Assembly (NCBI RefSeq): GCF_016918035.1
Contig: NZ_JAERWK010000016.1
Coordinates: forward strand, 62,001 to 126,000
Source of the DNA: Nakamurella leprariae
Lineage (GTDB): Bacteria > Actinomycetota > Actinomycetes > Mycobacteriales > Nakamurellaceae
Direction: 5' to 3'
DNA length: 64,000 nucleotides
Made by a program: the position numbers and the translations under genes. The notes beneath the pieces are model-generated. The model was given only the letters and a program-made list of their open reading frames with translations. It did no database searches and had not been told where the DNA came from. This document shows positions 51,771 to 63,962 of this stretch, in pieces; position 1 is the first letter of the stretch, and each line of letters starts with the position of its first letter.

Positions 51771-52397
51771 TCAGGAGCGGGCCGGACCGGACAGCGACCC
51801 GTCCAGGCCCGGCGGCAGCAGCGTCTCGACCCGGACGATCGCCTCACCGGGCTCGTGCGTGACCCGGAACACCGCGCCGGACGGCACCTCTCGCCACGGC
51901 ATCTCGGCCAGGTCCTCGCCGAGCAGGTCGGCGATGGCCACCCGGAGCACGTCGCCGTGGCTGATCACCGCGACCGGACCGTCGAGATCGGTGACCAGCG
52001 GCGAGGCGAGGACGGCCGCGACCCGGGCCCGGACGTCGTCCAGCGACTCCCCGCCCTCGGGCCGCCAGAACGGGTCGCCGGCATCGGTCTCACCGACCCG
52101 GTCGGCCGCCTCCTGGGTGGTCAGCCCCTCCAGCACCCCCAGCCCGCGTTCGCGCAACAGGGTGGACGCGAAGGGACGCAGACCGGTGACGCGGGCCACG
52201 ATCTCGGCCGTCTGCCAGGCCCGGGTCAGATCGGAGCTGAGCACCCGGTGCACCCCGACCCCGGCCAGCAGGGCCGCGGTGGCCGCGGCCTGCGCCCGGC
52301 CCAGATCGGTCAGCTCCGGGGTGGTCCGCTGGCCCTGGACCAGACCCCGCTCGTTCCAGGTCGACTGGCCGTGCCGCACCAGGTACAGCTCACTCAT
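51771..52397 (-). CDS. cobC: Histidine phosphatase family protein, probable alpha-ribazole phosphatase
   Basis: 208 residues. YLVRHGQSTWNERGLVQG carries the phosphorylated histidine (RHG); ELTDLGRAQAAAT, SSDLTRAWQTAEIVA and VAVISHGDVLRVAIADLL complete the active site. Position between cobA and cobT points to dephosphorylation of alpha-ribazole phosphate, but other phosphoglycerate-mutase-like roles are possible. ATG 52397 lies inside the end of the cobA-like gene (8-nt overlap), with GGGAGG upstream. Confidence 0.8.
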   Translation of the reverse strand: MSELYLVRHGQSTWNERGLVQGQRTTPELTDLGRAQAAATAALLAGVGVHRVLSSDLTRAWQTAEIVARVTGLRPFASTLLRERGLGVLEGLTTQEAADRVGETDAGDPFWRPEGGESLDDVRARVAAVLASPLVTDLDGPVAVISHGDVLRVAIADLLGEDLAEMPWREVPSGAVFRVTHEPGEAIVRVETLLPPGLDGSLSGPARS

Positions 52398-53514
52398 CGA
52401 TACCTCCCGGGGTGGATCCGACGGCGGGGTCGAAGGCGGCGACCGACCCGATCACCGTCACGGCGGGAGCGCCGATCCCGGCCTCCTCGGCCCGCTCGGC
52501 GATCTCGGCCAGGCCGGCCCGGACGGTGCGCTGGGACGGCAGCCCACCGTCGGCGATGATGGCCGCCGGGGTGTCGGCAGGCATGCCCGCAGCCAGCAGC
52601 GCGCGGGCCACGGCGGCCAGGGTGCCCACGCCCATGAGCACGACCAGGGAGGTGCCCGTCCGGGCCAGCGCGGCGTAGTCGAGGGTGGAGCGCGGGTCGT
52701 CCGGCGCGACGTGCGCGGAGATGACGGTGAACCCCTGGTTGGCCGTCCGGTGCGTCACCGGGATGCCGGCCAGCGCCGGCACCGCCACCGCCGACGTCAC
52801 TCCCGGCACCAGCTGCACCTCGACGCCGGCCCGGGCGCAGGCCTGCCACTCCTCACCGCCGCGGCCGAAGACGAAGTTGTCGCCGCCCTTGAGCCGCACC
52901 ACGGTGCGACCGGCGAGGGCGTGCTCGACCAGCAGGCGGTTGATCTCCTGCTGCGGGGTGGTGCGGCCACCGGGGATCTTCGAGACGTCAATGATCTCGG
53001 TGGTCGGGCGCAGCCCCTCCAGGACGGCCAGCGGGGCGAGCCGGTCGGTCACCACCACGTCGGCCTCGTGCAGCGCGGCGAGCCCGGCCATGGTGATCAG
53101 TCCGGGGTCGCCGGGTCCGCCCCCGACCAGGATCACCCGGCCGCCCAGCCGGCGTCGGCCGCCCGTCCCGGGCACCGGCGCGGCGCCCCGACCACTGCCG
53201 CCCAGGCAGAACCGCCGGTGCGTGTCGGCCAGCGCCCGCACGCGCGCGTCGGCAGCCTCGTCGCCGGTGGCGGCGATGACCAGCCAGGCCCGCTCGACGT
53301 CACCGTCGAGCACGTCCCGCGGGTGCGCGGTGATCAGGTCACGGGCGGCCAGATCGGCGAGCGCGGCGGACAGTTCCGATGCCACCACGGTGACGGCGGC
53401 GTCCTCGGCCCGCAGCGACGCCACCCGGCCCAGCGCCTCCGGGCCGCCGCCGACGACCAACACCGGTCGCCCCGCCACCGGCAGTTCGACCCGCCAGCCC
53501 GACCTTCTGCTCAA
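52390..53514 (-). CDS. cobA: Uroporphyrinogen-III C-methyltransferase with a short CysG-type N-domain
   Basis: 374 residues. The C-terminal ~250 residues are SUMT, making precorrin-2: VILVGGGPGDPGLITMAGLA, VVVTDRLAPLAVLEGL, RLKGGDNFVFGRGGEEWQA and VQLVPGVTSAVAVPALAGIP. Residues 1-115 are a Rossmann domain (GRPVLVVGGGPEALGRVASL; AWLVIAATGDEAADARVRAL) like the precorrin-2 dehydrogenase part of CysG, but the NVVDxP...SFxxP half that follows in CysG is replaced by a Gly-rich linker. TTG 53514 with GGGAG upstream is the best start. Dehydrogenase activity is doubtful. Confidence 0.88.
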   Translation of the reverse strand: MSRRSGWRVELPVAGRPVLVVGGGPEALGRVASLRAEDAAVTVVASELSAALADLAARDLITAHPRDVLDGDVERAWLVIAATGDEAADARVRALADTHRRFCLGGSGRGAAPVPGTGGRRRLGGRVILVGGGPGDPGLITMAGLAALHEADVVVTDRLAPLAVLEGLRPTTEIIDVSKIPGGRTTPQQEINRLLVEHALAGRTVVRLKGGDNFVFGRGGEEWQACARAGVEVQLVPGVTSAVAVPALAGIPVTHRTANQGFTVISAHVAPDDPRSTLDYAALARTGTSLVVLMGVGTLAAVARALLAAGMPADTPAAIIADGGLPSQRTVRAGLAEIAERAEEAGIGAPAVTVIGSVAAFDPAVGSTPGGIDE

Positions 53515-53684
53515 CTGCCCACTCCCATGACCCTGCCGACCGCTGCGCGGAGATCCGCCCGGCCGACGATACGGGGCCGGACGGGAGCTGCCGGCCAGGC
53601 CGGTGTGCCGGCCGACGGCGGCCTGGGGGCGCGACGTGGGCCCGGAACCGGAGCGACGAGGGTGGGCGACGGCTGGGCGACGAG

Positions 53685-54353
53685 TCAGGCCACCGGGCCG
53701 GTGGGGCTGGGCAGCCCGGCCGCCCGCCACCACCGGTGCCGCCCCAGCCGGGCCAGCAGTTCGGTGAGGTCGTCGCTGCAGCCCGGCACGCTGATGGACG
53801 GCGCGTACCGGGGGTCGGCGCCGGGCGCCGGGTGGCCACCCAGCTCGGGGACCGACCGACCCGCGGCCTGCCGCAGGCGCACCTCGTCGAGGACGGCCGC
53901 GACCAGGTCGTTGGGCAGCTCGTCGTGATCCCCGACGGCGCGGGCGAGATCCCAGGTGTGCACGGTCATCTCCTCGGCGAGCCACCAACTCACCCCGACC
54001 GGGTCGACGTCCCGGCCATCGGCGGCGCGGACCGTGGCGTCGGCGAAGTCCGGCACCGACCACACGTCCCGGGCCTGCGCCAGCGCCGCCGTCCAGTCCG
54101 CGGTCGGATCGGTCCCGACCCCGGTCCCGGCTCCGCCGCCACCGCCGGTCGGCGCTGCGCCGGCCGCCGCGATCCGGGCCGGCGAGGGCAGCGCCGCGGT
54201 CGCCCACCGCAGCTGGTCGGTGGCGTGGATGATCAGATCGCGCACCGACCAGGTACCCGCCGGGGTGGCCGACGACCACTGCGACGGATGCACGACCGCC
54301 ACGCGGTGGTCGAACTGACGCAGGGCGCTGCGCACGGCGGTGCCGGTGTCCAT
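53685..54353 (-). CDS. DinB/mycothiol-maleylpyruvate-isomerase family protein (TIGR03086-like)
   Basis: 222 residues. The N-terminal four-helix bundle has RDLIIHATDQLRWATAAL, where the histidine is the first metal ligand, and WWLAEEMTVHTWDLARAVG, which supplies the later E and H. A Gly-rich loop (~residues 63-85) interrupts it. This is a distant relative of the isomerase at 20481-21236; substrates are unknown for this group. ATG 54353 is preceded by TCCTCC-complement GAGGA-like sequence. Not obviously linked to the neighbouring cobA. Confidence 0.82.
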   Translation of the reverse strand: MDTGTAVRSALRQFDHRVAVVHPSQWSSATPAGTWSVRDLIIHATDQLRWATAALPSPARIAAAGAAPTGGGGGAGTGVGTDPTADWTAALAQARDVWSVPDFADATVRAADGRDVDPVGVSWWLAEEMTVHTWDLARAVGDHDELPNDLVAAVLDEVRLRQAAGRSVPELGGHPAPGADPRYAPSISVPGCSDDLTELLARLGRHRWWRAAGLPSPTGPVA

Positions 54354-54533
54354 CGGAGGATGACAGCAGCGTCGGCAGGCGCGGGCAAGTCGGACCGACC
54401 GGGTCCCGGGCGCGGCGACGGCGCGTCCCGCACCCGAGACGGTCGGTGTCGGCTAGATCACACTTCGCGACCAGTCGAACACGCTCGGCAGCCGCCGAGA
54501 TGTTGACGGGTCAGGACGTCCGGACTCGGCGGC

Positions 54534-54539
54534 TACCGT
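54534..54539 (+). promoter_or_regulatory. Leaderless-type -10 box, with a TTGACG element upstream
   Basis: TACCGT ends 7 nt before ATG 54547. TTGACG at 54513-54518 could be the -35 element, although the 15-bp spacing is short. Confidence 0.5.
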
Positions 54540-54546
54540 CGTCGGC

Positions 54547-54909
54547 ATGCCGCGCAGGTCGCCCCGCCCGGACGCCGGCCGCGGTCCCGCCCGCCGGCGC
54601 GGCGGCGGCCGCCCCGGCGCAGGCGCCGGACCGGACGACGGCGACCGCCCCGCGGGGCCACGCGGCTGGCAGCAGCTGGTGAGCACGGCCGAGGGCGATT
54701 TCCTGGTCCGGTCGGTGCCCGGCGCCGCTGCGGGCAAGGTCTACCGCTGCCCGGGCTGCCTGCAGGAGATCGCCGTCGGCGTCGCCCACGTCGTGGTGTG
54801 GCCGCACCACGACGGGCGGGGCAGCGGAGTCGCCGACCGCCGGCACTGGCACGGCGGATGCTGGGACCGCCGGTCCCGCCGCGGGGGTCCCGGGCGCCTG
54901 CCGTGGTGA
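54547..54909 (+). CDS. Small actinobacterial zinc-binding-type protein
   Basis: 120 residues. A 45-residue Arg/Gly-rich basic lead is followed by a compact domain with C-x2-C in YRCPGCLQEI, then HVVVWPHHD and RRHWHGGCW, a Cys/His set that probably binds zinc. The pattern is familiar from conserved actinobacterial proteins annotated only as hypothetical or ATP/GTP-binding; I know of no function. It is convergent with ligA. Confidence 0.75.
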   Translation: MPRRSPRPDAGRGPARRRGGGRPGAGAGPDDGDRPAGPRGWQQLVSTAEGDFLVRSVPGAAAGKVYRCPGCLQEIAVGVAHVVVWPHHDGRGSGVADRRHWHGGCWDRRSRRGGPGRLPW

Positions 54910-54925
54910 GCGGCGCCCGACGCGG

Positions 54926-57729
<2,804 letters not shown>

Positions 57730-57747
57730 TCCGGCGGATCGCCCGGA

Positions 57748-58947
57748 TCACCAGGACTCGGGCAGCTCCTGGAGGGCCCGGGCCAGCTCACGGACGCGGC
57801 CCAGCGCGGTCCGGGCCCAGGCCGGTGACGCCCCGGCCAGCCCGCAGGTCGGGGTGGGCACCACCCGCTGGGCCAGGTCCTGCCGGCGGAAGCCGAGCCG
57901 GTCCCAGATCGCCAGCAACGGCGCGGCCAACGGGCGCAACGGGACGGGGGCCGCCCCGTCGGCGTCCCCGTCAGCGGTCCCGCCATCCCCCGGGCGGACC
58001 GCGTCCGAGGACGCGCCCGGGCCGCGCGGGGCCGAGAGCGAGGCGGGCGCCGGGCGCACCGACGGCACCAGGCCGGCCAGCAGCACGGTGCCCGCCTCGA
58101 TCGCCTCGCCCAGCGGGTCCAGCGCGGCCGCCCCGGTACGCAGCGCGGTCACGTCCAGTGAGATCGCCTCGAAACCGGCCTCCCGCAACAGCGTGATCGG
58201 CACGTCCCGGGCGCAGCAGTGGGCCACCGTCGGGTGCCCGGCCAGCGGCGCCAGCACCGCGGCGAGCACCTCGCTGACCCGCTGTGGCTCGACCGGGCGG
58301 TGGGTACCGAAGCCGCTGGCCGTGGGCAGCCGGCCGCCGAGCACCGCCGGCAGCGACGGTTCGTCGAACTGCACCACGATCGGCAGGTCGCCGAGCCGAC
58401 GGCGCAGCTCGGCCACGTGCAGCCGCAGCCCCTCGGTGAGCGACGCGGCCAGGTCGTCCACCGCACCGTCATCGGTCACGGCCCGGTTGCCGGACGGCAG
58501 TTCCAGCGACGCGGCCAGCGACCACGGTCCGCAGACCTGCACCTTGAGCCCCGGCGCCCCGGCGAAGGCGGCCTCGGCGGCGTCCAGGTCCCAGGCCAGC
58601 ATGTCCACCGCCCGCCGGGTGTCGATGCCCGGTCGTCGGCTCAGCCGCCAGCCGGACGGCACCACCTCGGCCGGGATGTCGACCATGACACCGACCGCTC
58701 GGCCGATCAGGTCCGCGCCCACCCCGCGGGCCGGCAGCTCGACCAGGTGCGGCAACTCGGGCAGTTCGCCGGCCACGATGCGCGCGGCCTCCATCGGATC
58801 GGTGCCGGGCATCGACCCCACGCCGGTGGCCGCCGCCGTCCACCACGGCACGGCCGTCGGGGTGCTCGGGTCGCCCAGCCCGAGCGCGGTGCGCTCGGCG
58901 TCGCTCAGGCCGGCGTCGTCCGATCCGGGGACGAACAGTCCGGTCAC
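57748..58947 (-). CDS. MetE-like (cobalamin-independent methionine synthase C-domain family) protein
   Basis: 399 residues. [20 protein letters not shown] near the start, [46 protein letters not shown] with zinc-type His/Cys, and [16 protein letters not shown] at the end. These are the catalytic-half motifs of MetE without the N-terminal half. An insert of ~25 residues rich in Gly/Asp ([17 protein letters not shown]) precedes the last block. GTG 58947 overlaps the mnmA stop. The same neighbour order occurs in mycobacteria (Rv3015c region, from memory); true methyl acceptor unknown. Confidence 0.85.
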   Translation of the reverse strand: MTGLFVPGSDDAGLSDAERTALGLGDPSTPTAVPWWTAAATGVGSMPGTDPMEAARIVAGELPELPHLVELPARGVGADLIGRAVGVMVDIPAEVVPSGWRLSRRPGIDTRRAVDMLAWDLDAAEAAFAGAPGLKVQVCGPWSLAASLELPSGNRAVTDDGAVDDLAASLTEGLRLHVAELRRRLGDLPIVVQFDEPSLPAVLGGRLPTASGFGTHRPVEPQRVSEVLAAVLAPLAGHPTVAHCCARDVPITLLREAGFEAISLDVTALRTGAAALDPLGEAIEAGTVLLAGLVPSVRPAPASLSAPRGPGASSDAVRPGDGGTADGDADGAAPVPLRPLAAPLLAIWDRLGFRRQDLAQRVVPTPTCGLAGASPAWARTALGRVRELARALQELPESW

Positions 58948-60104
58948 CGCGGGGTCCCCGTCCCGGTGGCGACCTCCGCCGCGGCGGCCGTGTTGACGCC
59001 GGTGCCGACGACGGTGCCGACGACGGTGCTGACGACGGTGCCGGCGGCGATGACGAAGTCGTCGCCCGGGTCGTAGACCACGGCGGTCTGTCCTGGCGCC
59101 ACCCCGCGGACCGGCTGGTCCAGCGCCACCCGCAGCTGCTCCGTTCGCTGTGGTCCGGGTCGCAGGTCCGCCGTCCCGGCCACCGTGCCGCCGTGGGCAC
59201 GCAGTTGCACGGTGCAGCGCAGCGGGAAGTCCGACGGCCGGCCGCTGGGGAACACCACCCGCTCGGCGGTGACCTCGTGGACGTCCAACCCGGTGACGGG
59301 GCCGACGGTCACCGTGCCGGAGACCGGCTCGATGCCCAGCACGAACCGGGGTCGCCCGTCGGGCGCCGGCCGGGACAGACCCAGCCCCTTGCGCTGACCG
59401 ATCGTGTACCCGTGCGTCCCGCGGTGCTCACCCAGCACCGCGCCGGTGGTCGCATCGACCAGCGGGCCGGGGCGGTCGCCCAGCCGCTCGGCCAGGTACC
59501 CGCGGGTGTCACCGTCGGGGATGAAGCAGATGTCGTAGGAGTCCGGCTTCGCCGCCACCGCGAACCCGCGGGCGGCAGCCTCGCGACGCACCTGCTCCTT
59601 GGTCATGCCCGCGAGCGGGAACAGGCTGTGGGACAACTGGTCCTCGGTGAGCACGGCCAGCACGTACGACTGGTCCTTGGCCGCGTCCAGCGACCGGTGC
59701 AGCACGCCGTCCACCATCCGCACGTGGTGACCGGTGGCCACCGCGTCGAAGCCCAGCGCCACGGCCCGGTCGAGCAGGGCGGCGAACTTGATCTTCTCGT
59801 TGCAGCGCAGGCACGGGTTCGGGGTCCGCCCGGCCTCGTACTCGGCCAGGAAGTCCGCCACCACCGTCTCGGCGAACTCCTCGCTGAAGTCCCACACGTA
59901 GTACGGGATGCCGAGCCGGTCACAGACCCGCCGGGCGTCCATCGCGTCCTCGATGGTGCAGCACCCGCGGGAGCCGGTGCGCAGGGTGCCCGGCGTGCGG
60001 GACAGCGCCATGTGCACGCCGGTGACCTCGTGCCCGGCGTCGATCGCCAGCGCGGCCGCCACCGCGGAGTCCACGCCGCCGCTCATCGCGGCGACCACCC
60101 TCAT
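58944..60104 (-). CDS. mnmA: tRNA-specific 2-thiouridylase
   Basis: 386 residues. PP-loop [34 protein letters not shown] and [15 protein letters not shown] supply the two active-site cysteines; [17 protein letters not shown] and [15 protein letters not shown] are conserved. It thiolates U34 of Lys/Glu/Gln tRNAs using sulfur from the adjacent cysteine desulfurase. The last ~35 residues contain 12-bp-repeat-encoded TVVGT/STVV units. ATG 60104. Confidence 0.97.
   Translation of the reverse strand: MRVVAAMSGGVDSAVAAALAIDAGHEVTGVHMALSRTPGTLRTGSRGCCTIEDAMDARRVCDRLGIPYYVWDFSEEFAETVVADFLAEYEAGRTPNPCLRCNEKIKFAALLDRAVALGFDAVATGHHVRMVDGVLHRSLDAAKDQSYVLAVLTEDQLSHSLFPLAGMTKEQVRREAAARGFAVAAKPDSYDICFIPDGDTRGYLAERLGDRPGPLVDATTGAVLGEHRGTHGYTIGQRKGLGLSRPAPDGRPRFVLGIEPVSGTVTVGPVTGLDVHEVTAERVVFPSGRPSDFPLRCTVQLRAHGGTVAGTADLRPGPQRTEQLRVALDQPVRGVAPGQTAVVYDPGDDFVIAAGTVVSTVVGTVVGTGVNTAAAAEVATGTGTPR
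59002..59049 (-). repeat. 12-bp tandem units at the 3' end of mnmA
   Basis: gtgccgacgacg at 59002-59013 and 59014-59025, gtgctgacgacg at 59026-59037, then a degenerate fourth unit. They encode repeated VVGT/VVST near the MnmA C-terminus. Confidence 0.85.
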
Positions 60105-60168
60105 GCCCGGCTCCCCGACGCTGCCGGTGTGGCCGGCGTGGTCGGCGTGGTCGATCCGGTCGGCACGC

Positions 60169-61371
60169 TCATCGCCGGCGGCTGCCGGCCAGTGCGGCGG
60201 CCCGGGCCCGCTCGACCACCGGGGCGATCACGTCGAGCACCGCCCGCACGTCGCCCGGCGACGAGGTGTGGCCGAAGGAGAACCGCAACGCACCGCGGGC
60301 GGTGCGCTCGTCCATACCCATGGCCAGCAGCACGTGGGACGGGCGGGGGACCCCCGCGGTGCAGGCCGAACCGGTGGAGCACTCGATGCCGCGGGCGTCC
60401 AGCAGCATGAGCAGCGCGTCGCCCTCGCAACCGGGGAACCGCAGGTGCGCGCTGCCCGGGAGCCGGGACGGGCCACCGTCGATGATCGACTGGCCCGGAT
60501 CGCCGGTCAGCTCGACATCGGGCAGGAGGGCGCGGATCCCGGACACCAACTCGTCGCGCAGGGCGGCCAGCGCGGCGGCCCGCTCGGCCCGCTGCTGCAC
60601 CGCGTCGTGCACGGCGACGGCCAGCCCGACGGCGGCCGGGACGTCGAGGGTCCCGGACCGGATGCCGCGCTCCTGCCCGCCGCCGTAGAGCAGCGGCTCG
60701 ACCGGCGTCTGCCGGGTCACCAGCAGCGCTCCGACCCCGGTGGTCGCCCCCAGCTTGTGGCCGCTGACCGAGAGCGCGTCGACGCCCACGGCGGCGAAGT
60801 CGACCGGCAGCTGGCCGACCGCCTGGACGGCGTCGGTGTGCAGCGGGATGCCCCGGGCGTGGGCGACACCGGCCAGCTCGCGCACCGGGTTCACCGTGCC
60901 GACCTCGTTGTTGGCCCACATCACCGAGACCAGCGCCACCTCGTCGGGCGCTTCGTTGATCGCCGCGGCCAGGGTGTCGGCGTGCACGCGGCCGTAGTCG
61001 TCGACCTCCAGCCAGCCGAGCTCGACCCCGTCCCGAGCGGCCAGGTGCTCCGCGGTGTCCAGCACGGCGTGGTGTTCGATGGCGGGCACCAGCACCCGCC
61101 GGCGACGCGGATCGGCCTGACGACGCGCCCGCAGGATGCCGGTCAGGGCCAGGTTGTCGCTCTCGGTGCCGCCGGAGGTGAACACCACCTCACTGGGCCG
61201 GGCGCCGAGGTCGGCGGCGATGCTCTCGCGCGCCTCCTCCAGCCGACGGCGCGCCGCCCGCCCACTGGCGTGCAGCGACGAGGCGTTGCCGGTGGTCGCG
61301 GAGGCGGCGGCGACGGCCTCGATCACCGCCGGCAGGACCGGGGTGGTGGCGGCGTGGTCGAGGTAGGTCAT
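60169..61371 (-). CDS. iscS: Cysteine desulfurase (IscS/NifS family)
   Basis: 400 residues, PLP-dependent. [20 protein letters not shown] opens the protein; [30 protein letters not shown] and [18 protein letters not shown] hold the PLP lysine; the persulfide cysteine is in [20 protein letters not shown]. It supplies sulfur for tRNA thiolation by MnmA just downstream, and probably for Fe-S assembly. ATG 61371 has TACCCT 8 nt upstream. Confidence 0.96.
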   Translation of the reverse strand: MTYLDHAATTPVLPAVIEAVAAASATTGNASSLHASGRAARRRLEEARESIAADLGARPSEVVFTSGGTESDNLALTGILRARRQADPRRRRVLVPAIEHHAVLDTAEHLAARDGVELGWLEVDDYGRVHADTLAAAINEAPDEVALVSVMWANNEVGTVNPVRELAGVAHARGIPLHTDAVQAVGQLPVDFAAVGVDALSVSGHKLGATTGVGALLVTRQTPVEPLLYGGGQERGIRSGTLDVPAAVGLAVAVHDAVQQRAERAAALAALRDELVSGIRALLPDVELTGDPGQSIIDGGPSRLPGSAHLRFPGCEGDALLMLLDARGIECSTGSACTAGVPRPSHVLLAMGMDERTARGALRFSFGHTSSPGDVRAVLDVIAPVVERARAAALAGSRRR

Positions 61372-61379
61372 CGGCGTCC

Positions 61380-61385
61380 AGGGTA
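61380..61385 (-). promoter_or_regulatory. Leaderless-type -10 box for the iscS-mnmA-metE-like operon
   Basis: TACCCT on the minus strand, 8 nt before ATG 61371. Confidence 0.4.
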
Positions 61386-61459
61386 GGCCGTTCCCGGCGG
61401 GGCACGGCGCACGAGGCCGCCCGGGAGGCGACTCGACGGCCCGCTCCCGGCGGAGCGGC

Positions 61460-62431
61460 TCAGCCCTTGCGTTCCCGGACGGCCTCGGTCAGCGCCGGGG
61501 CGATGGTGAACAGGTCGCCGACGACGCCGACGTCCGCGAGCTCGAAGATCGGCGCGTCCGGGTCCTTGTTCACCGCGACGATCGTCTTCGACGTCTGCAT
61601 CCCCGCCCGGTGCTGGATGGCGCCGGACACCCCCAGAGCGATGTACAGCTGCGGGGAGACGGTGGTGCCGGTCTGGCCCACCTGGAACTGCGACGGGTAG
61701 TACCCGGAGTCGACCGCGGCGCGCGAGGCGCCGACGGCACCGCCGAACACGTCGGCCAGCGCCTCGACCAGGGCGAAGTTCTCGGCGGAGCCGACGCCGC
61801 GGCCGCCGGAGACGACGACGTCCGCGGCGGTCAGCTCGGGCCGGTCGCCCGCCGGCTCCGGGTGCTCGGCCACCACCCGGGCCGACACAGCCGGGTCGAC
61901 GACCAGCTCGACCGGCACGACCTCGGCCGTGCCCGCGGTCTCCTGCGCCTCGATGGCGCTGGTCCGCAGCGAGATGATCGGCGTCCCCACGGTGACGCGG
62001 GCGTGCACCGTGTACTCACCACCGAACACCGACTGCTCCGCCACCACGGTGCCGTCCTCGGCCAGCCGGACGTCGACGGCATCGGCCAACAGGCCGGACT
62101 CCAGGCGGGCGGACAACCGTCCGGCCACCTCCCGGCCGTCGATGGTCGACGGCAGCAGGACGGCCACCGGCTGCGTCTGTGCGGCGGCGGCGGCCAGCGC
62201 GGCCACGGCCGGGGTGATCAGGTACGCCTCGGCGTCCGGGCCCTCGGCGGCGAACACCCGGCTCGCACCGTGCCGGCCCAGCTCCGCCGCCAACTGCTGG
62301 GCGGTCCCCGGCGTCCCGACCACGACCGCGGTCGGGTCCCCCAGCCGGGCCGCGGCGGTCAGCAGTTCGGCGGTGATGGGACGCAGTGCGCCGCCGGCAT
62401 GGTCGACCAGGACCAGGACGGGCTGGGACAT
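61460..62431 (-). CDS. etfA: Electron transfer flavoprotein subunit alpha
   Basis: 323 residues. The N-terminal half binds EtfB; the FAD domain has [60 protein letters not shown] and [20 protein letters not shown], all diagnostic. It passes electrons from acyl-CoA dehydrogenases to the quinone pool. ATG 62431 follows GAGAGGAA. Second gene of etfB-etfA. Confidence 0.97.
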   Translation of the reverse strand: MSQPVLVLVDHAGGALRPITAELLTAAARLGDPTAVVVGTPGTAQQLAAELGRHGASRVFAAEGPDAEAYLITPAVAALAAAAAQTQPVAVLLPSTIDGREVAGRLSARLESGLLADAVDVRLAEDGTVVAEQSVFGGEYTVHARVTVGTPIISLRTSAIEAQETAGTAEVVPVELVVDPAVSARVVAEHPEPAGDRPELTAADVVVSGGRGVGSAENFALVEALADVFGGAVGASRAAVDSGYYPSQFQVGQTGTTVSPQLYIALGVSGAIQHRAGMQTSKTIVAVNKDPDAPIFELADVGVVGDLFTIAPALTEAVRERKG

Positions 62432-62501
62432 CGGGGCGTTCCTCTCACTCTGGCGTTCGGGTCGAGCGGTGACGGGTCGAGCGGTGACGGACGGGAGGGG
62501 C

Positions 62502-63305
62502 TCAGAGCAGACGGCCGGCGACCAGGTGCTCGACCACGGTGGCGACCGAGTTCCCCTGACCGTCGTCGGTGAGCGTCTCCCCCGCCGCTCGGGCCGGACG
62601 CGGTGCGCCGGCCAGCACGGTGGTGGACGTCGCACCGGTCCCGAACCGGGCGGGATCCACCTCGAGGTCGTCCAGGCCCAGGACGCTGACCGGCTTCTTC
62701 TTGGCCGACATGATCCCCTTGAAGTTGGGATAACGCGGCTCGTTCGTCTTCTCGTTCACCGACACCACGGCGGGCAGCGTCGCAGTGACCTCGGTGACGC
62801 CGCTGTCGTGGACGCGTTCGGCGCTCAGCGAGCGGGTCGCCGCATCCAGCCGCAGCGCCTTGGCCGAAGTGATCTGCGGCACGCCCAGCCGTTCGGCGAG
62901 CATCGACGGCAGGCTGCCGGTGCGGCCGTCGGTCGACTCGTTGCCGGTGATGACCAGGTCTGGCGCGAGCGTCCGCAGCGCCGCGGCCAGGGCCACCGAG
63001 GTCTGCAGGGCGCAGGCCCCGGCCAGGCGGTCGTCCTGCACGTGCACCGCCCTGGCCGCGCCCATGGCCAATGCCTTGCGCAGCGCCTCGGTCGCCCGCT
63101 CGGGGCCCATGGTCAGCACCGTGACCTCGCCGCCGTGCTCCTCGACCAGCTGGAGACCGGCCTCCACGCCACGGGTGTCGATCTCGTCGATGACCGGGTC
63201 CGTCGCGTCCCGGTCCAGGGTCCAGTCCTCCTCCCGGAGCCGTCGCTCCGAGTAGGTGTCGGGCACCTGCTTGACCAGCACGACCACGTGCAGCGGATCG
63301 CTCAT
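62502..63305 (-). CDS. etfB: Electron transfer flavoprotein subunit beta
   Basis: 267 residues. VVVLVKQVPDTYSERRLREE at the start, EVTVLTMGPERATEALRKAL, LVITGNESTDGRTGSLPSML and YPNFKGIMSAKKKPVSVLGL are the family blocks; AMP-binding residues lie in the third. ATG 63305 has AGGAGT about 6 nt upstream. First gene of the operon, behind a palindromic site at 63331-63346. Confidence 0.97.
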   Translation of the reverse strand: MSDPLHVVVLVKQVPDTYSERRLREEDWTLDRDATDPVIDEIDTRGVEAGLQLVEEHGGEVTVLTMGPERATEALRKALAMGAARAVHVQDDRLAGACALQTSVALAAALRTLAPDLVITGNESTDGRTGSLPSMLAERLGVPQITSAKALRLDAATRSLSAERVHDSGVTEVTATLPAVVSVNEKTNEPRYPNFKGIMSAKKKPVSVLGLDDLEVDPARFGTGATSTTVLAGAPRPARAAGETLTDDGQGNSVATVVEHLVAGRLL

Positions 63306-63330
63306 TCCGGACTCCTGCTCTCGCCGGGAA

Positions 63331-63346
63331 GTTACCGCCAGGTAAC
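63331..63346. promoter_or_regulatory. Perfect palindrome GTTACC-gcca-GGTAAC, probable operator of etfBA
   Basis: 6-bp inverted arms with a 4-bp centre, between the TAGGCT box (63360-63365, minus strand) and the etfB start. A repressor bound here would block transcription. The symmetry fits a TetR-family fatty-acid/acyl-CoA regulator, but the protein is not in the window. Confidence 0.6.
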
Positions 63347-63359
63347 ACAGCCGTCGGCC

Positions 63360-63365
63360 AGCCTA
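63360..63365 (-). promoter_or_regulatory. -10 box for etfB-etfA
   Basis: TAGGCT on the minus strand, giving an expected start near 63352 and a leader of about 47 nt that contains the palindrome and the ribosome site. Confidence 0.5.
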
Positions 63366-63411
63366 ACCGAACCGGGCGGACGCCCCCGGCCCGCCGTGGC
63401 AGGCTGGAGGC

Positions 63412-63771
63412 GTGACCGATCCCGCCGCCGGTCCGGCGTCCCCGCCCGGTTCCTCCGCCGCTTCCACCGGTCCGCCGACCGGCCCGACGCCGGCGCTGCC
63501 GGCGGGTTCCGACCCCGCCCTGGGACCGACCAGCGGCACCCCGCTGGCCCGCAGCACCGTCGTCGCCCTGGTGGCCGAGATGGCGCTGCTCATCTCGCTC
63601 GGTCTGGTGCTCAGCTTCGGGGCGCCATGGCCCTGGTGGCTCATCCCCGGCGCGCTGCTGGTCACCGTGCTGGCGATCATGGGCATGCGGTGGCGGCGCT
63701 ACCGGCGCCGTCAGGAAGCGGCCGGACCGCCCCGCACACCGTCCGATCGTGATCGGCACGAGGCGATCTGA
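63412..63771 (+). CDS. Small membrane protein with Pro-rich lead
   Basis: 119 residues. A Pro/Ala/Ser/Gly-rich lead of ~45 residues, then two helices (VVALVAEMALLISLGLVLSF and WWLIPGALLVTVLAIMGM) and a basic tail RWRRYRRRQE. GTG 63412 has CAGGCT 6 nt before it (63400-63405). Function unknown; divergent from etfB. Confidence 0.7.
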   Translation: MTDPAAGPASPPGSSAASTGPPTGPTPALPAGSDPALGPTSGTPLARSTVVALVAEMALLISLGLVLSFGAPWPWWLIPGALLVTVLAIMGMRWRRYRRRQEAAGPPRTPSDRDRHEAI

Positions 63772-63784
63772 CCCCCGGGCCAGC

Positions 63785-63838
63785 CGGAACGCCTCCCCCG
63801 TGCGAGATCTCGACGCCGCGATGACCTGCGGCGTTCCG
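63785..63838. repeat. Long-loop inverted repeat enclosing a 10-bp palindrome
   Basis: CGGAACGCC (63785-63793) pairs with GGCGTTCCG (63830-63838); the loop contains the perfect palindrome CGAGATCTCG at 63803-63812. It lies between the small membrane protein and the next possible start, and may be a terminator or a regulatory site. Confidence 0.45.
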
Positions 63839-63962
63839 CCATGACGGCGGCCACGTCCGAGATCATCGGAGTCACTGGGCATTTCCACAGGTTCGCCGGG
63901 CATGCTGCGGAGCATCCTTCTGGTCAGTGCCGACCGTTCGTCGGCGCCCCGGAGGTCTGCGC

